Source of the DNA: Lantana camara
Lineage: Eukaryota; Streptophyta; Magnoliopsida; Lamiales; Verbenaceae
Assembly (NCBI GenBank): GCA_037501455.1
Contig: CM074856.1
Location: 18,125,001 to 18,189,000, forward strand
Reading direction: 5' to 3'
DNA: 64,000 nt
Shown: piece by piece, positions 1 through 10,859 of the stretch
Layout: every line of letters starts with the position of its first letter
How positions within the stretch are numbered: the stretch's first letter is position 1
Notes under the pieces: generated by a model
Seen by the model: only the letters and a program-made list of their open reading frames with translations
What the model was told of the DNA's origin: nothing
Databases searched by the model: none
Position numbers and translations under genes: made by a program

Positions 1-1461
1 GGGAAAAGATAACAAAAGGCAACGAAAGAATTTCTCGAGGCTGCCATCAAGGGTAACATGGTCGTGTTACATTTTCAAAGGTTTTGGACACGGTCGTGTC
101 CGATTTTTGGAAAATAAAATCTCAAGTTCGAAGATTCGACATGGCTGTGTCATGTTTGCATTGTAATCGGACGAGGTCGGACGCGGCCGTGTCCGAATTT
201 TGAAAAATAAAAGAAGGGTTCCGAAAGTCCAACATGGCCGTGTCCATTTTCAAGGTAATCTCGACATTGCCGTGTCGTGCTGTTTTTTTCGAAAATCTGG
301 AACAGAGCAGAGCTCTATTTCTACAAGAAAACATGAAAAAAAAAAAAAACAAGGGCAACCTGCAAGTCGCTCTTAGGTACGCTTAAACCATGAAATTTAA
401 CACTTAAACTCAACCAAATCGATCATGTATCTCAAACTTACACACAAGAATTCATACACAAAAGTTGAAAATTCATCACCCAAGCTTCAAAGTTTCATGC
501 GTGGAGCTTGAAGCTCCATTAATGGCAACTTATGTATCATCATCCAACATTTAAATTCAAGCATGTAGGAGCAATAAGGAAGTCGTAAGAGTCATATTTC
601 ATGCAATAAATCTCACTCCAAACCATAGAGAATCATGGAACAAAAATTCATCTTAAACTCCACTGTTCATGTTCTTATACAAATGATATGTTTCCCAACT
701 CCTACCAAGCTTTATATGGATGAAAAGAGGGAGGAAGATGAGGTGAATACAATCATATCTTACCGTGTGGAAGAAGATCGGATGAAAGGTGATCTTGAGC
801 TCAAAGCTTGGTTGATCAAGGAAAGGGTTTCTTGGAGCTTCTCTTGTTTCTCTTGGCTGAGGTTGATCAATCATATGGAAGAGGAAGGAAGCAATCTCAG
901 ATATTAAGGAGGTATATGGGTAGGGTACGGGTCACTCCAAGTCCGGAAATAATGAAAACGGATCAAATCAAGTCATAAGGATCGTGTTGACTGAAATGCA
1001 CGTCATCGGAGGTTCAAACGACATCGAAAAGGTACAAGGTCAATTGCATTGGATCTGAATCGTCGAAACGAGTCCAACGTAGTAGATGGATCTCGATTTC
1101 GAGATTCGGAGCTCAAGATATTGTTACATGTTATTTAAATAGGTCCCTAAACTTTCAAGTGGCAATTAAGCCCAAAGCTCAATTTCAATTGAGTCCAAAA
1201 CTTTCAAATAAGTTACAATTAAGTCCTCGGCGTACGGAAATCACATGATTCCATTCAATTAACACAAAATTCATGCAATTCATAATCTTACAAGTTCATT
1301 CACGTATTCATATTCCCAATCAAAGATCAAACGAAATTTAGACAATTATTTCAAATTAAACAAATTCAAGCATATATATAAAATAAGAAGTTAAATCACA
1401 TAATAAATAAAATAACCTCACATAACACTTACCTGCTCGTATGAAAACATGGGGCGTTGCA
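1..1461 (-). mobile_element. Tekay/Del-like gypsy LTR, partial, cut by window edge
   Basis: Read on the minus strand, an LTR begins at 1461 with TGCAACGCCCC, comparable to the starts of the LTRs at 8683 (TGTAACATCCCC) and 59368 (TGTGACACCCC). It runs down past position 1. As in those LTRs there is a GAGCTC-centred block about 0.4 kb in and a palindrome cluster at 86-277. The base run just outside the start (1462 onward) is not a polypurine tract, so this is a 5' LTR or a solo LTR rather than a 3' LTR. The open frames in it are accidental. Family assignment rests on layout and terminal similarity, not on coding domains. Confidence 0.65.
86..277. repeat. Cluster of five short palindromes in LTR
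   Basis: Five variants of GGACACGGCCGTGTCC lie at about 86-101, 138-151, 178-195, 231-245 and 262-277, with spacings of 31 to 53 bases. Each is close to self-complementary. The cluster lies 1184-1375 bases from the LTR start at 1461. Confidence 0.8.
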
Positions 1462-1603
1462 GAAACTGTCCGAGATATTTAAAACTTTTCACATTTTTTA
1501 TATGGGATCTCAAGCTAAACACGTACAAAAAAGAAAAGAGAAACCGTCAGAGATATTTAAAACTTTTCACATTTTTATCTGGGATCTCAAGCTAAACACG
1601 TCT
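1462..1603. repeat. Tandem duplication, two copies of about 65 bp
   Basis: The stretches 1462-1527 and 1540-1603 are near-identical (both contain GAGATATTTAAAACTTTTCA and GGGATCTCAAGCTAAACACG). A 12-base linker separates them. They directly abut the LTR end at 1461. No function is evident. Confidence 0.8.
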
Positions 1604-1639
1604 TATAGAAACTAATACGTAAAAACAAAATAAGAGGTT

Positions 1640-2375
1640 CTACTTTGTAATTATGCTTAAATATGAAGTTGTTTGATGTATATTTCCCCACGTACTGAAT
1701 AATGTGTTTGCTCTAACTCACCCCCAAAAGTTAGCTGTTGAGGGGAGGGTTGCAAGCCATTATATATTGAACTCCACATCTTTGATTATTCGATATAGGA
1801 TACTTGATATGCCCAAGGTCACGGAATGCGGGACAAACTGGGGGTTGCAAGCCATTATATATTGAACTTTATATCTTTGATTATTCGATATGGGCACTTG
1901 ACAAACCCAGGGGCTTGAACATTACAGGAATTGGAACATCTGCAGAGCGGAGAGACAAGCCTAAAATAAAACTTGCTTCGATACCATGATGATTAATGTT
2001 TTTTGCCTAACTCACCCCCAAAAGTTAGCTATTAAGGGGAGGGTTGTCAAACGATTATATATTGAACTCCACTTTTTTATTATTCGATGTGGGATAGTTG
2101 ACACACCCCTATCACGCCCAGGGCTACGGAATGCGATACAAATTGGAACATGAACATTGCAGGAATCGGAACATCTACAAGCTAGAAATTGAAATATCTA
2201 GCGGAGTGGAGAGACATACCTAGAATCCGATCTGCTATGATACCATGATAAATGGTGTGCTTGGCGAAGCTCTTTGATACCAAAAAAAACATGTACTTGA
2301 CATAACTTACCCCAAAAGCTAATTGTTGAGGGGAAGGTTGTTTTTTATTATTCGATGTGAGATACTTGATACTGC
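1640..2375. repeat. Dispersed repeat in three degenerate tandem copies
   Basis: Copies begin near 1716, 2005 and 2300. Each opens with a version of CTAACTCACCCCCAAAAGTT followed by a GAGGGGAGGGTTG block, and then a TATTCGATGTGGGATA-type block. The first two also contain GGAACATCT and GATACCATGAT motifs. Such blocks occur widely in plant intergenic DNA. I cannot assign a family, and no coding potential is visible. The 61-codon frame at 1804-1989 is part of the repeat. Confidence 0.6.
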
Positions 2376-2619
2376 GATTTAATCATATCAAGATTCAAAT
2401 TTAAAAGTTGTCGATTTATGATATATGTACGGTTACATCAAAATAGCCAGAAACGCCGATATACAAGATAGTTGGCATGTCATTATTTGTTGGTTTTATC
2501 ATAAATAGCGTAACGTAATTCATTTATTTTCTCATTTTTCAAATTTTCATTTAAACAAAAACGATACTAATAAACTATATTAGGATTCTTCTTTTCAGAA
2601 GATTAATTTTCATATATAT
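2376..2619. other. AT-rich intergenic, nothing recognised
   Basis: No frame, repeat or RNA signature is visible in this stretch between the three-copy repeat and the hAT-like element. Confidence 0.5.
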
Positions 2620-3940
2620 GGGTTGTAACCATGGTTCGCCGGAACGCCGTGATAACGGCCAGAACGGGCATTCCAGAACCGGATCGGCAGTGGCCATTCC
2701 ACCTTGATAGGGTTGGAACGCCGACGCCTTGGAGTGGGGGTAGAACACTGAGAAATCGGCCGGAAAGGCGTTCCACCCTATTTTTTCGAGGGAAATCGGA
2801 ATGGAACCGTGCTTTCATGGCACATAACGGAATGGAACGGCTATTGAGAGGTGACTCGGTGGACAAAAACAGAGGACGCCGGCTGCTTTGGCCTTTCTGT
2901 TGCAGGAAAGGATGAAGGCGAAATGACACAGCTAAAACTAGGTTTTTACAATTAATGGGCCGGTGATAATGGGCTATAACTTTTATTATTGGGTTATTAC
3001 TTTCATATAATAATTAATAGAAAGTTTAAAAATTTTGGGCTAATAAATAGGTATATCATTTTTATATAATATAATATATTTAATAAATTAAATTATATGA
3101 ATAGTGAGTATATGAATATTATAATTATGAATTGTGCTTAATATTGCTTCAACTTTTCAAAATTTTCTTTAAATTAGTTTAAATTGAATGGGGATATTTT
3201 TATGAATAAATAATTTATTTTAACAATTATTATATTGTAGAATTATTTTTTATTGTTGTATTTTCTTAACTTTGTATTAAATGAATAGATTATATTTATT
3301 ATCAATGTGGTTACTAAATTCATTTAGGGGAATTTACTCTTACATAATGACAACTAAGCAAAAGAGTATAAACATTTGGTGTTCTCCATATAAAATAAAA
3401 GCAGTAGTTAAGGACTTAAGGCTGTCTCAAAATTCTTTTTTTTTTTCATTGCACTTCCACTTAACGTCGCCGATAGTGGACCTTATTATCAATCTATGAT
3501 TGATACTATTGCTGAAGCTAGGTCGAGAATTAAAGCTCCTTCAGGAGGATAAAATGATGGAATTTATCTGGATGAGAAAGTAGATGAGTTTAATGTTTAT
3601 ATAACTACTTTGAAGTCAAAATATCCAGAGTATGGGTGTACAATTATGTGTGATGGTTAGAGTTGAAACAAACATGCTATAATCAATTTCTTCCTCTTCG
3701 TCATTCCCTTTATTATTAGTAAATAATATATTTGTTTATTTATCTATTGTAATATTTGTAGTGTTATATGATCACGGATGAATTTCTATTTGTATTGGTA
3801 CATTAATCAATTATGTTTACACTAAAAATACCTTCCGGTCCACAAAGTGCCGTGATCGTTCCACGACATGACGTTAGAACAGGAACGGTGCCCCATGTTT
3901 CGTTTCCCGCGACCACGACTGCGAACTATGGCTGTAACCC
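2620..3940. mobile_element. Decayed hAT-like DNA transposon with terminal inverted repeats
   Basis: The left end, GGGTTGTAACCATGGTTCGC, is the near-complement of the right end GCGAACTATGGCTGTAACCC (3921-3940). Both subterminal regions are GC-rich and crowded with GGAACG/CGTTCC and ATTCC-type hexamers, as is common in hAT elements, while the middle is AT-rich. A transposase scrap lies at about 3460-3700. The 8-bp flanks (2612-2619 and 3941-3948) do not match, so no target-site duplication supports the ends. Superfamily assignment rests on the TIR layout and the DUF659-like scrap. Confidence 0.6.
3460..3705 (+). pseudogene. hAT transposase remnant (DUF659-like region)
   Basis: Conceptual translation gives a stretch with PYYQSMIDTIAEA, then YGCTIMCDG followed after a stop by IINF. 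This matches the familiar plant hAT/DUF659 pattern in which SPYF..MID precedes a GCT(I/L)M.DGW..INFLVY block. The tryptophan after CDG is replaced by a stop codon, and there is another stop after APSGG. Only this part of the transposase can be seen. The hAT dimerisation domain and the catalytic residues around it are missing, so the copy is non-functional. Confidence 0.65.
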
Positions 3941-4039
3941 TCCCCCAGAAAGAAGACTTTCGTACATAGAGGAATCCGAGCTGATGGGGAAAGAACAAAT
4001 AATAATATCGTTTAAGAACAAGAAAACAGCCGAAATCTC

Positions 4040-4930
4040 CCGTCGGTTTCTCATTGGAATTTCTGACGGAAAACCGACGGAATTCCAATGGAATTTCCAT
4101 TGCCAAGCAAAAATGCATTCCAACGGAAAAGCCGTCGGAAAAATTGGAGGAATTTTTAAAAATATTGCGCCAAAAATTCCAACGGAATTCCGTCGGAAAT
4201 TTTGGCGCAATTCTAAAAAAACTTGCGCCGAATATACCGACGGGATTTTCCCGTCGGTTTTGCCGTCGGAATTTCAATGAAATAAAAATTCCAACGGAAA
4301 ATCGACGGGAGAATCCTGTCGGTATTTTTTTTAATGAAGAATAAAAAAAACCGATGGGAAAATCCCATCGGTTTTCCGTTGGAATTTTTTCATTAAAAAA
4401 AATACCGACGGGATTCTCCCGTTGGAATTTTTATTTCAGTGAAATTCCAACGGAAAACAGACGGGAATTCCCGTCGTTTTTTTTATTCTTCATTAAAAAA
4501 AATAGAATTTCTCGTCGGTTTTCCGTTGGAATTTCACTGAAATAAAAATTCCAACGGAAAACCAATGGGATTTTCCCGTCGGTTTTTTTATTCTTCATTA
4601 AAAAAAATACCGACGGGATTTTCCCTTCGGTTTTCCGTTGGAATTTTTATTTCATTGAAATTCCGACGGCAAAACTGACGGGAAAATCCCCGTCGGTATT
4701 CTTTCTAATGAAGAATAAAAAATTCCGACGGGATTTTCCCATCGGTTTTCCGTTGAAATTTCACTGAAATGAAAATTCCAACGAAAAACCAATGGGATTT
4801 TCCCATCGTTTTTTTTATTCTTCATTAAAAAAAATACCGACGGGATTTTCCCGTCGGTTTCCTTTGGAATTTCAATGAAATAAAAATTCCGTTGGTTTTC
4901 CGTTGGAATTTTTCAATCAAATTTAATTAA
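4040..4930. repeat. CACTA subterminal array of alternating inverted units
   Basis: Units combine a CCGACGGGATTTTCCCGTCGG palindrome, TTCCGTTGGAATTT/AAATTCCAACGGAA, and a TTCTTCATTAAAAAAAAT spacer that appears in both orientations (for example near 4334, 4488, 4589, 4706 and 4820). The unit period is roughly 110-120 bp and neighbouring units are often inverted, so the array can fold on itself. Confidence 0.75.
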
Positions 4931-5704
4931 AAAAAATACAATTATAGTTAATACAAATAATTATATATTTAAAAATCACGTAATATACAAATTATTAATT
5001 ATTAATATAATTGTTTGCACTAATAATTCGCGTTTATTGATTTTGTGTAAACATCGGATAAATAGTACAAATAATTTATAAATTTTGATATCAAAGTGGA
5101 TCTTCAATTTTCGATCTTCTTCAACTTATTTAACTTTTATTAATTGGTTTGATCTTCTTTAACTTCAGATTTAGCTTTTAATAACATTAATTCGTAGGAA
5201 CTTCGGCTTATTTACGAATCAAACGCTAGATTTTGGAGAATTTCGCCAAGAACGCCTTTGAACACTTTGGTAACTCCGTGGATTTAGCTTGAATGTAACG
5301 TCGATTTGTAGGTATAATGCGTTAATAACGGATCAAATGTCTTGATTTGATAACTTTGGGAAAGAACACCTTTATATAGGTTTAGGATTCAAGAGTTAGA
5401 GTTCAACTCAAATTTATTTAATAATTATCTCTTGTATTTTTTCTTTTCATAATGAGATATTATCAAATAAAATCACTTGAATATTGATTTCTTTAATATT
5501 TTATTATTTTTTTAAAAGAGATAATATCACATGAATATTTATCTCTTTATATTTTTATTTTTAAAGAGATAATATCATACAATACGCCACGTGTCGCTAT
5601 ATGATTTGTTGAGAAAATATTATAATATTAATTAATTTAACTATTTAACTTTGAAATTAAATTTATGATATTTTCAAAATAGTAAATTAAATTAATAATA
5701 TAAA
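4931..5704. other. AT-rich interior of the CACTA-like element
   Basis: No open frame or domain is recognisable. The sequence is AT-rich with scattered TTTAT runs and contains one half of the GTTTA target duplication at its right edge. Confidence 0.5.
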
Positions 5705-8688
5705 GTTTATGTAGCACCCCGAGCGTAGGGCACCACATTCCCTGCACTAGAGCCCAACACGTGTAGCGGAATGGAGAATCCGTACACGTATCGAACAATA
5801 GCGAACGGGAGACAAACAAAACTCACTCTCTAGCTAGGCGGCCTAACCCTCAATCAGAGCGCAAAACAGTTCATGATATAGCGGAAGCAATATAAGCAAT
5901 TCATACAAAATTCCGCAAGATCACGTATATACATATCACAGTTACAAGGCCATAATATTTCCCATTACAAATTTGCAATGCCCTTCCCGGGCCAAAATAT
6001 TTCAAGTATCAAAGTATTCGGAAAATAGAATTTCATAAGCATAAGACATAAACCCCTACGAATGCGAAAATAAAGACTCAAGCTAAGAACCAAGTAAGAC
6101 TCGAAGACAAACTTGCCGCCTAGCTCGACTCCCACAAACCTGCAACTCAAAGAAGGGGAAAAAGAAGGAAACAACGAGGGTTACTCCTAATGACTAGTGA
6201 GGAGGCCACACACACACCCATAATACATATAGAGCAAAGCACTTAATTAAAATCATAAAAGGATCCATGAAGCAGAGGTGGTTTTTGCAAGCTAAATCAT
6301 TTCCCGTGATAATAACTATATATAATTAGAAGAGGTAAGGGCCATAGGCCAAAATCATAAATTTTAAGTATTTAAGAATCCATTCCCGTTTCATAAATCA
6401 TACGAATTCACACAACTCGGCGAGTACGAGTTATTCCTCCAACTCCCACAATCAAAGAACATAATCAAAGCAGAATTCATAAACCATCCCTTCTCCGGGT
6501 GATAGAAGGGTTGACGGCCCTAACTATCGGTCAAATTCACACGAAACAAGGTTAATTACTTCCTTGAAACCTTCGGCGGTTGAATCCGCCGGCTCAAGAG
6601 AAACGCCCTTCCTCAACCTCCTAAGGTTAGGCGAGACTCTCAAAGGAAAGTGTTGACGGAAGAGCCCGGTGACCCCTCGGCCGTCCCGAGATACCATACC
6701 ACTCTCCGGGCCCAAATCATAATTCAAAATTCATAATTTTCATAAACTTCTCTTTCAAAGTTCAAAGCTCGCTTACACACTCACACTTAACGAAAGGATT
6801 TCAAAACAAATGTAAAATAGTTTATATACTTATACAAATCGTTTTCAAAAACTTATCACAAAGGGAACAAGTCCTCAAAGTATATACCATACATGTATTT
6901 AACATATAGTATACATAACTCGCATGCGGGATTAAAAATATTTAGGGTTTTAGGTCTTAATATCTAAAAGAATAAAACCTCACCTTCCGAACGGGTAGCG
7001 GTGACAAAAGAAAGCGAACCGGACGCCTAAGGGACAACCTCGTCGTCAACGGGAGGGTCAACTACACAAAACAAACAACAAGGGATACTCATAGACTCAA
7101 TATGTACCACATAAACGCTCGGCAAATGCACATTCGTGTAAATGATGCAAATGAAATGAGATGAATTCATGTTTAGGTCATATAAGGTCACACATTACAT
7201 ATGAGCTCACATATCATAAACGAGGATGTTAACACACAATATAACATGTAAGAAGAAGCATGTGGATCAAATTAAGGGGTGAGAAAGCGAAACGAAACAA
7301 GAAAATCAAAGTTTGGGGCAAAGGGAGCCACTGCCCTATATCCATCCCGGTGGATTTTTTTCAAAGGGAAAATCCACCCCCATGGATTTTAGGTCAGAAA
7401 GTTCCAGGAGTGTCTGACTCAAATCCACCCCGGTGGATTTTTTCAAAAGGAAAATCCACCCCCGTGGATTTGAGTCGGAAGCCAAAAAAAAGTCGAATTT
7501 TCAGCCCCAAAACTCTACAAAACTCACTCAAATTCGTGAAAACTCAAGATAGAACATATTAGGATCATAATATGTCATATATTCACTCAATCGATGTCAA
7601 AATCCAAGCTAAACATCAAGATTCAAGTGAAGGAATGCAAGAGATATACATATCTTCAAGTTCATGCCAAAAACTTCAAAAACCCAAATTGAAACCTAAA
7701 AATTCCTAGATTCTCATGCAAAATCAGACCATACACTTATATTATAATGTCATAAGAACAATTAGGATGCAAAAACTCCAACAAAACACCAAGAGATCAA
7801 GCTATACTTTCAAAATTGGCAAAACCCTTACTATTCATAGAAATATTCATATCTTGATCAAATCACCACCAAATTGAGCAAATAAGGTATCTAAACAAAG
7901 AAGAGAAGATGGAGAAACAAATTACAATATTTCCTTTCGAAAATGGATGGATTTAATGAGGATTTGAGCTCAAAAGGTTGAAAGGTGAATAGTGTATTTT
8001 TGCTTCCTTCTTGGTCTTGGTTGTGGGCAGCTTTTTCTCTCTTTTCTTCAAGTATGGGACAAAAATAGGGGCTTAAGACTGATAGAGGAGTATGTTAGGA
8101 GTGTGTGGGGCCAAGGTTTATTTAATTTGGTCAAATATATCATAAGTTATGGTTAAAAGAGTAAGCAAAGGTTTAAAATGGGATACGAGGCTTGTTTCGG
8201 TTAAATTTCGAAGGTTTAAATGAGCTTAGAAAAATATGAGGCTAGGTTTATTGAACCCGAATCATCGATACAAGTTCAACGGAGTTGACGGAATTCGAAT
8301 CCGAATTCCCGAGCTCAAGTTGTGCTTCCCGGAACCCAAGGCGCTCTAAATGCTCTTTAGCCTCCTTTAGGTTCCATCTCCAAAATAAAATCAAAACACA
8401 AACCAAACAAATTCCAAAACATAAAACGAGCATGTAGTCAAGTTCATAACTCACGTAATTCACGCATATCAAAAATTCGCAAGAAACAGAATTGAAATCG
8501 GACACCAATAGGGCAAAATTTCAAACATAGAGGGTTTAAGAGTTCAAAACAAATTCATTCTTAAACCAAATAATTATCAAATATCCACATAAGAATTAAT
8601 AAATAACAAATATTCACGTAATTAATTAATTAAATCACGCACATAATAGTATACCTGAAAGTCCGATCGGTGGGGATGTTACAGTTTA
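5705..8688 (-). mobile_element. Complete solo LTR of a Tekay/Del-like gypsy element
   Basis: The LTR occupies 5710-8683 (2974 bp). On the minus strand it starts TGTAACATCCCC and ends GGGGTGCTACA, giving TG...CA termini. It is flanked by a perfect 5-bp target duplication GTTTA at 5705-5709 and 8684-8688. No internal region, primer-binding site or polypurine tract adjoins, so it is a solo LTR left by LTR-LTR recombination. It shares blocks with the LTR at 56197-59368 (the ACACACACCCA...TATAGAGCAAAGCA block and the AAACCTCACCTT block). The frames on it are not genes. Confidence 0.9.
7341..7472. repeat. Cluster of four short palindromes in the solo LTR
   Basis: Variants of ATCCACCCCGGTGGAT lie at about 7341-7355, 7371-7387, 7421-7440 and 7452-7472. 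They sit 1211-1342 bases from the LTR start at 8683, the same interval as the unrelated palindrome clusters in the LTRs starting at 1461 and 59368. Confidence 0.85.
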
Positions 8689-8920
8689 TTTGTTCATCTA
8701 CAATAATATTTGATATAATTTTAAGTATATACATTATAATTAAAACACAAAAGTATATAAGCTAGAAATTTTTATATAATATCTCAATAAATATGATTAT
8801 ATTTAATTCAAATAATCATATATTTAAAATTTTATATTTTAAATTAATAAAAAAAATATTTAAATAATTAATTGAAATAAGTGTATAAATATATTTAAAG
8901 ACATAATATTAATAAGAAGT

Positions 8921-9140
8921 AAGTTGTCCAAGTTGGTAAGGGAGTCACCATTCTTCCTTGGAAACCCGAGTTCGAATCCCAGCGTGCGCAATTATCGCGA
9001 GAATTAAATTCTCATATTGGTTGGCTCGCCGAGCTTAAGCTCGGCCCGTGGCTCGTCCGAGGTGTTGGTGTGGCTCGTTTTCGGGGTGGTTCGGGTCTCA
9101 CAAATGAGTTTTTTTTATTTTTTTAATTTATTTATTTTTA
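8921..9140 (+). mobile_element. tRNA-derived SINE
   Basis: A tRNA-like head carries a box A-like sequence TGTCCAAGTTGGTAAGG (8925-8941) and a box B AGTTCGAATCCC (8969-8980) with the usual spacing. A GC-richer body with GGTTCGGGTCTCACAAA follows, then a T-rich tail from about 9111. It cannot fold as a full tRNA. I see no clear flanking duplication. It lies inside the CACTA-like element. Confidence 0.65.
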
Positions 9141-9530
9141 TTCAATTTTCGACGGAATACCGACGGAAAAATCCGTCGGAATTCCGTCGGTTAACTTAAA
9201 AATTATATTATTTTTGCTCCGTTGAAAATCTGTTGGTTTTCCGTTGGAAAAAAATTCCGACGGAAAACCGACGAAAATTGTCCATCAGTTTTCCGTTGGA
9301 AATTACTTTGTTGGAAAAAATAATTTCCTGTTGGAATTCCTTTGGAAATAGAATTCTGACAGAATTCCGACGGAACAGACCCATCAGGACCCAATTCCGA
9401 CGATGTATTTTCCAACGGGCGCCATCCCGTCTGTTTTCCGTTGGAAATCAGCTTTTCCGACGGAAAACCGACGGGATTTTCGAAAATCCCGTAGGAAAAT
9501 GCCCGTCGGTTTTCGGGGATTTTCTTGTAG

Positions 9531-9610
9531 CATGTGACGAAATATCTTATTATTCCAATGGAGTTACAAAAGGGACCAACGTCCGCGTTTAATGAATAAT
9601 GGTCGCCGAT
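9531..9610. other. Short unique segment
   Basis: This is unique-looking sequence between the CACTA-like right end and the MITE. Nothing is recognised in it. Confidence 0.4.
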
Positions 9611-9981
9611 TTGTAAATCGGGAAAATATTATTTTTAGTCCTCTACAAATGTCATTTTTCGGTTTTGGTCCTGAACTTTTCACTTGTCTCAAATTGCATC
9701 CTTTACGTTTCCAAAAATCTCAATTTCAGTCCTTTAGCCAACAGGCGTTAAAAATTGACGGAAAAAGGCGCGTGTCACTCATGCCTCACTCACATTTATT
9801 CAGAGCGTATGAGTGACACGTGCCTTTTTTCCGTTAAAAAATTAACGTCTGTTAACTAAGGATTGAAATTGAGATTTTTTGAAACATAGATGACGCAATG
9901 TGAGAAAGGTGAAAAGTTCAGTACCAAAACCGAAAAAGTGCATTTGTAGAGGACGAAAAATGATATTTTCCCTTATAAATC
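9611..9981. mobile_element. MULE-type foldback MITE upstream of dirigent gene
   Basis: The element is 9620-9972 (353 bp). It begins GGGAAAATATTATTTTTAGT and ends with the near-complement, and its two arms pair over more than 140 bp with a centre near 9790. It is flanked by a 9-bp near-perfect target duplication, TTGTAAATC (9611-9619) and TTATAAATC (9973-9981). A 9-bp duplication fits Mutator-like elements. It is non-coding. Confidence 0.85.
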
Positions 9982-10175
9982 ATAGAACGATAGATGCCAA
10001 AGTGTTGGGACTGTTGGTCGAACCAAATGATAGCGTGCAATAATAAACCCTTTACACATACATAAGAAAGTGTATTTAGACAAAATATAATCCGTATTTG
10101 GCTACTAAGATTCAAGAAATTAACAATATTTGCACATAATTCCATATTTGGCTACTAAATACACTCTCTCATGCC
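9982..10175 (+). promoter_or_regulatory. Dirigent gene upstream region with an 18-bp direct repeat
   Basis: TCCGTATTTGGCTACTAA (10091-10108) recurs as TCCATATTTGGCTACTAA (10141-10158), exactly 50 bases apart with one mismatch. The repeat lies just upstream of the TATA box and could be a paired regulatory site, which is an inference. Confidence 0.45.
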
Positions 10176-10183
10176 TATAAATA
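10175..10183 (+). promoter_or_regulatory. TATA box of dirigent gene
   Basis: CTATAAATA matches the plant TATA consensus and lies about 70-80 bases before the preferred start codon. A transcription start is expected near 10205-10215. Confidence 0.75.
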
Positions 10184-10253
10184 TTCTATATGCTAAACTA
10201 TATGTCACATATCTTCGTCCATGTGTACAAAAGAAATCAAAAACAAACAAAAA

Positions 10254-10859
10254 ATGAGAAAGATTACAAGCATAAACTCAATTCTTTTCTATTTGATCTT
10301 AGCCATACTCTCTACCTGCACCATTTCTGAAACTCTCAAACAGGACGAGTCATTGTTGCAAAGCCCCCACAACAGGTTGCCAAAGATAGTCACGTTTCAT
10401 GTCTATCTTCAAGATGTGCAAGAAGGCCCGAATGCAACTGTTTGGGAAGTGGCACGATCCGTAATCACATCGAACTCCTCAACGGATTTCGGGCTCGTTA
10501 GGGTTATGGATGATTTGATAACGGAAAAGCCGAATCGGCATTCGAAGAAATTGGGCCGGGCCCAAGGGCTGATAACCTACGCGGATTTGGACGAATCAGC
10601 TCTCAATATGAACGTCAATTTTTATTTTACTGATGGTACGTTTAGAGGCAGCACTTTAACGGTTCTGGGAAGAAACCCTTTATCAAGCAACCACCGCGAG
10701 TTGCCTATTGTTGGTGGAACCGGTGTTTTCCGTATGGCACGAGGGTATACGATCTCGAAGACGTATTCGTATGATACGAGCACGAATTATGGGGTTCTTG
10801 AGTATTCTTTCTACGTCGTACTCAATGATCTGGGCGAGTTAGGAATGTCCTACTCTTGA
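10254..10859 (+). CDS. Dirigent protein, secreted
   Basis: This single-exon gene encodes 201 residues, a usual length for the family. Residues 1-25 form a signal peptide (basic MRK, then a hydrophobic stretch around residues 9-20), so the product should enter the secretory pathway and act in the apoplast or cell wall. The dirigent domain spans about 45-195. Motifs seen are YLQD (Asp54), DFGLVRVMDD, GRAQG, FTDG (Asp127), STLTVLGRN (Arg140) and PIVGGTGVFRMARGY. Two N-glycosylation sequons are visible (Asn60 and Asn74). Dirigent proteins are beta-barrel trimers that steer stereoselective coupling of phenoxy radicals, as in lignan biosynthesis. Substrate and handedness cannot be read here. An in-frame ATG at 10221 would add 11 residues, but the 10254 ATG has the better context (AAAAATGAG) and gives a clean signal peptide. 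The gene stands alone among transposons, with a MITE 280 bases upstream. Confidence 0.93.
   Translation: MRKITSINSILFYLILAILSTCTISETLKQDESLLQSPHNRLPKIVTFHVYLQDVQEGPNATVWEVARSVITSNSSTDFGLVRVMDDLITEKPNRHSKKLGRAQGLITYADLDESALNMNVNFYFTDGTFRGSTLTVLGRNPLSSNHRELPIVGGTGVFRMARGYTISKTYSYDTSTNYGVLEYSFYVVLNDLGELGMSYS

Larger units (their letters stand above)
4018..9530. mobile_element. CACTA-like non-autonomous element, split by a solo LTR
   Basis: The left end reads ACAAGAAAACAGCCGAAA (4018-4035). The right end (9501-9530), read in reverse, begins CTACAAGAAAATCCCCGAAA. Both resemble the CACTACAAGAAAA terminus of plant CACTA elements, although the outermost CACT is degenerate on both sides. Both subterminal regions (4020-4930 and 9150-9520) are packed with CCGACGGGA/TCCGTCGG motifs in both orientations, typical for transposase-binding subterminal arrays. 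No transposase frame is present. Excluding the LTR insertion at 5710-8683, the body is about 2.5 kb. It also contains a SINE at 8921-9112. Overlapping frames in the array are by-products of the repeats. Confidence 0.6.

Noticed and set aside
3813..4545. Overlapping open frames of 60-155 codons on both strands
   Set aside because: They arise from the palindromic CACTA subterminal array and the hAT end. The translations are repeats of the same few residues with no domain.
6524..6727. Minus-strand 67-codon frame in the solo LTR
   Set aside because: It lies within a proven LTR (TG...CA ends and target duplication) and has no domain.
8921..9046. Possible tRNA gene
   Set aside because: Box A and box B are present but no acceptor stem or anticodon arm can be formed. 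The body and T-rich tail fit a SINE.
10221..10253. Upstream in-frame ATG as dirigent start
   Set aside because: It would place 11 polar residues before the signal peptide and has a weaker context (CGTCCATGTG) than the ATG at 10254.
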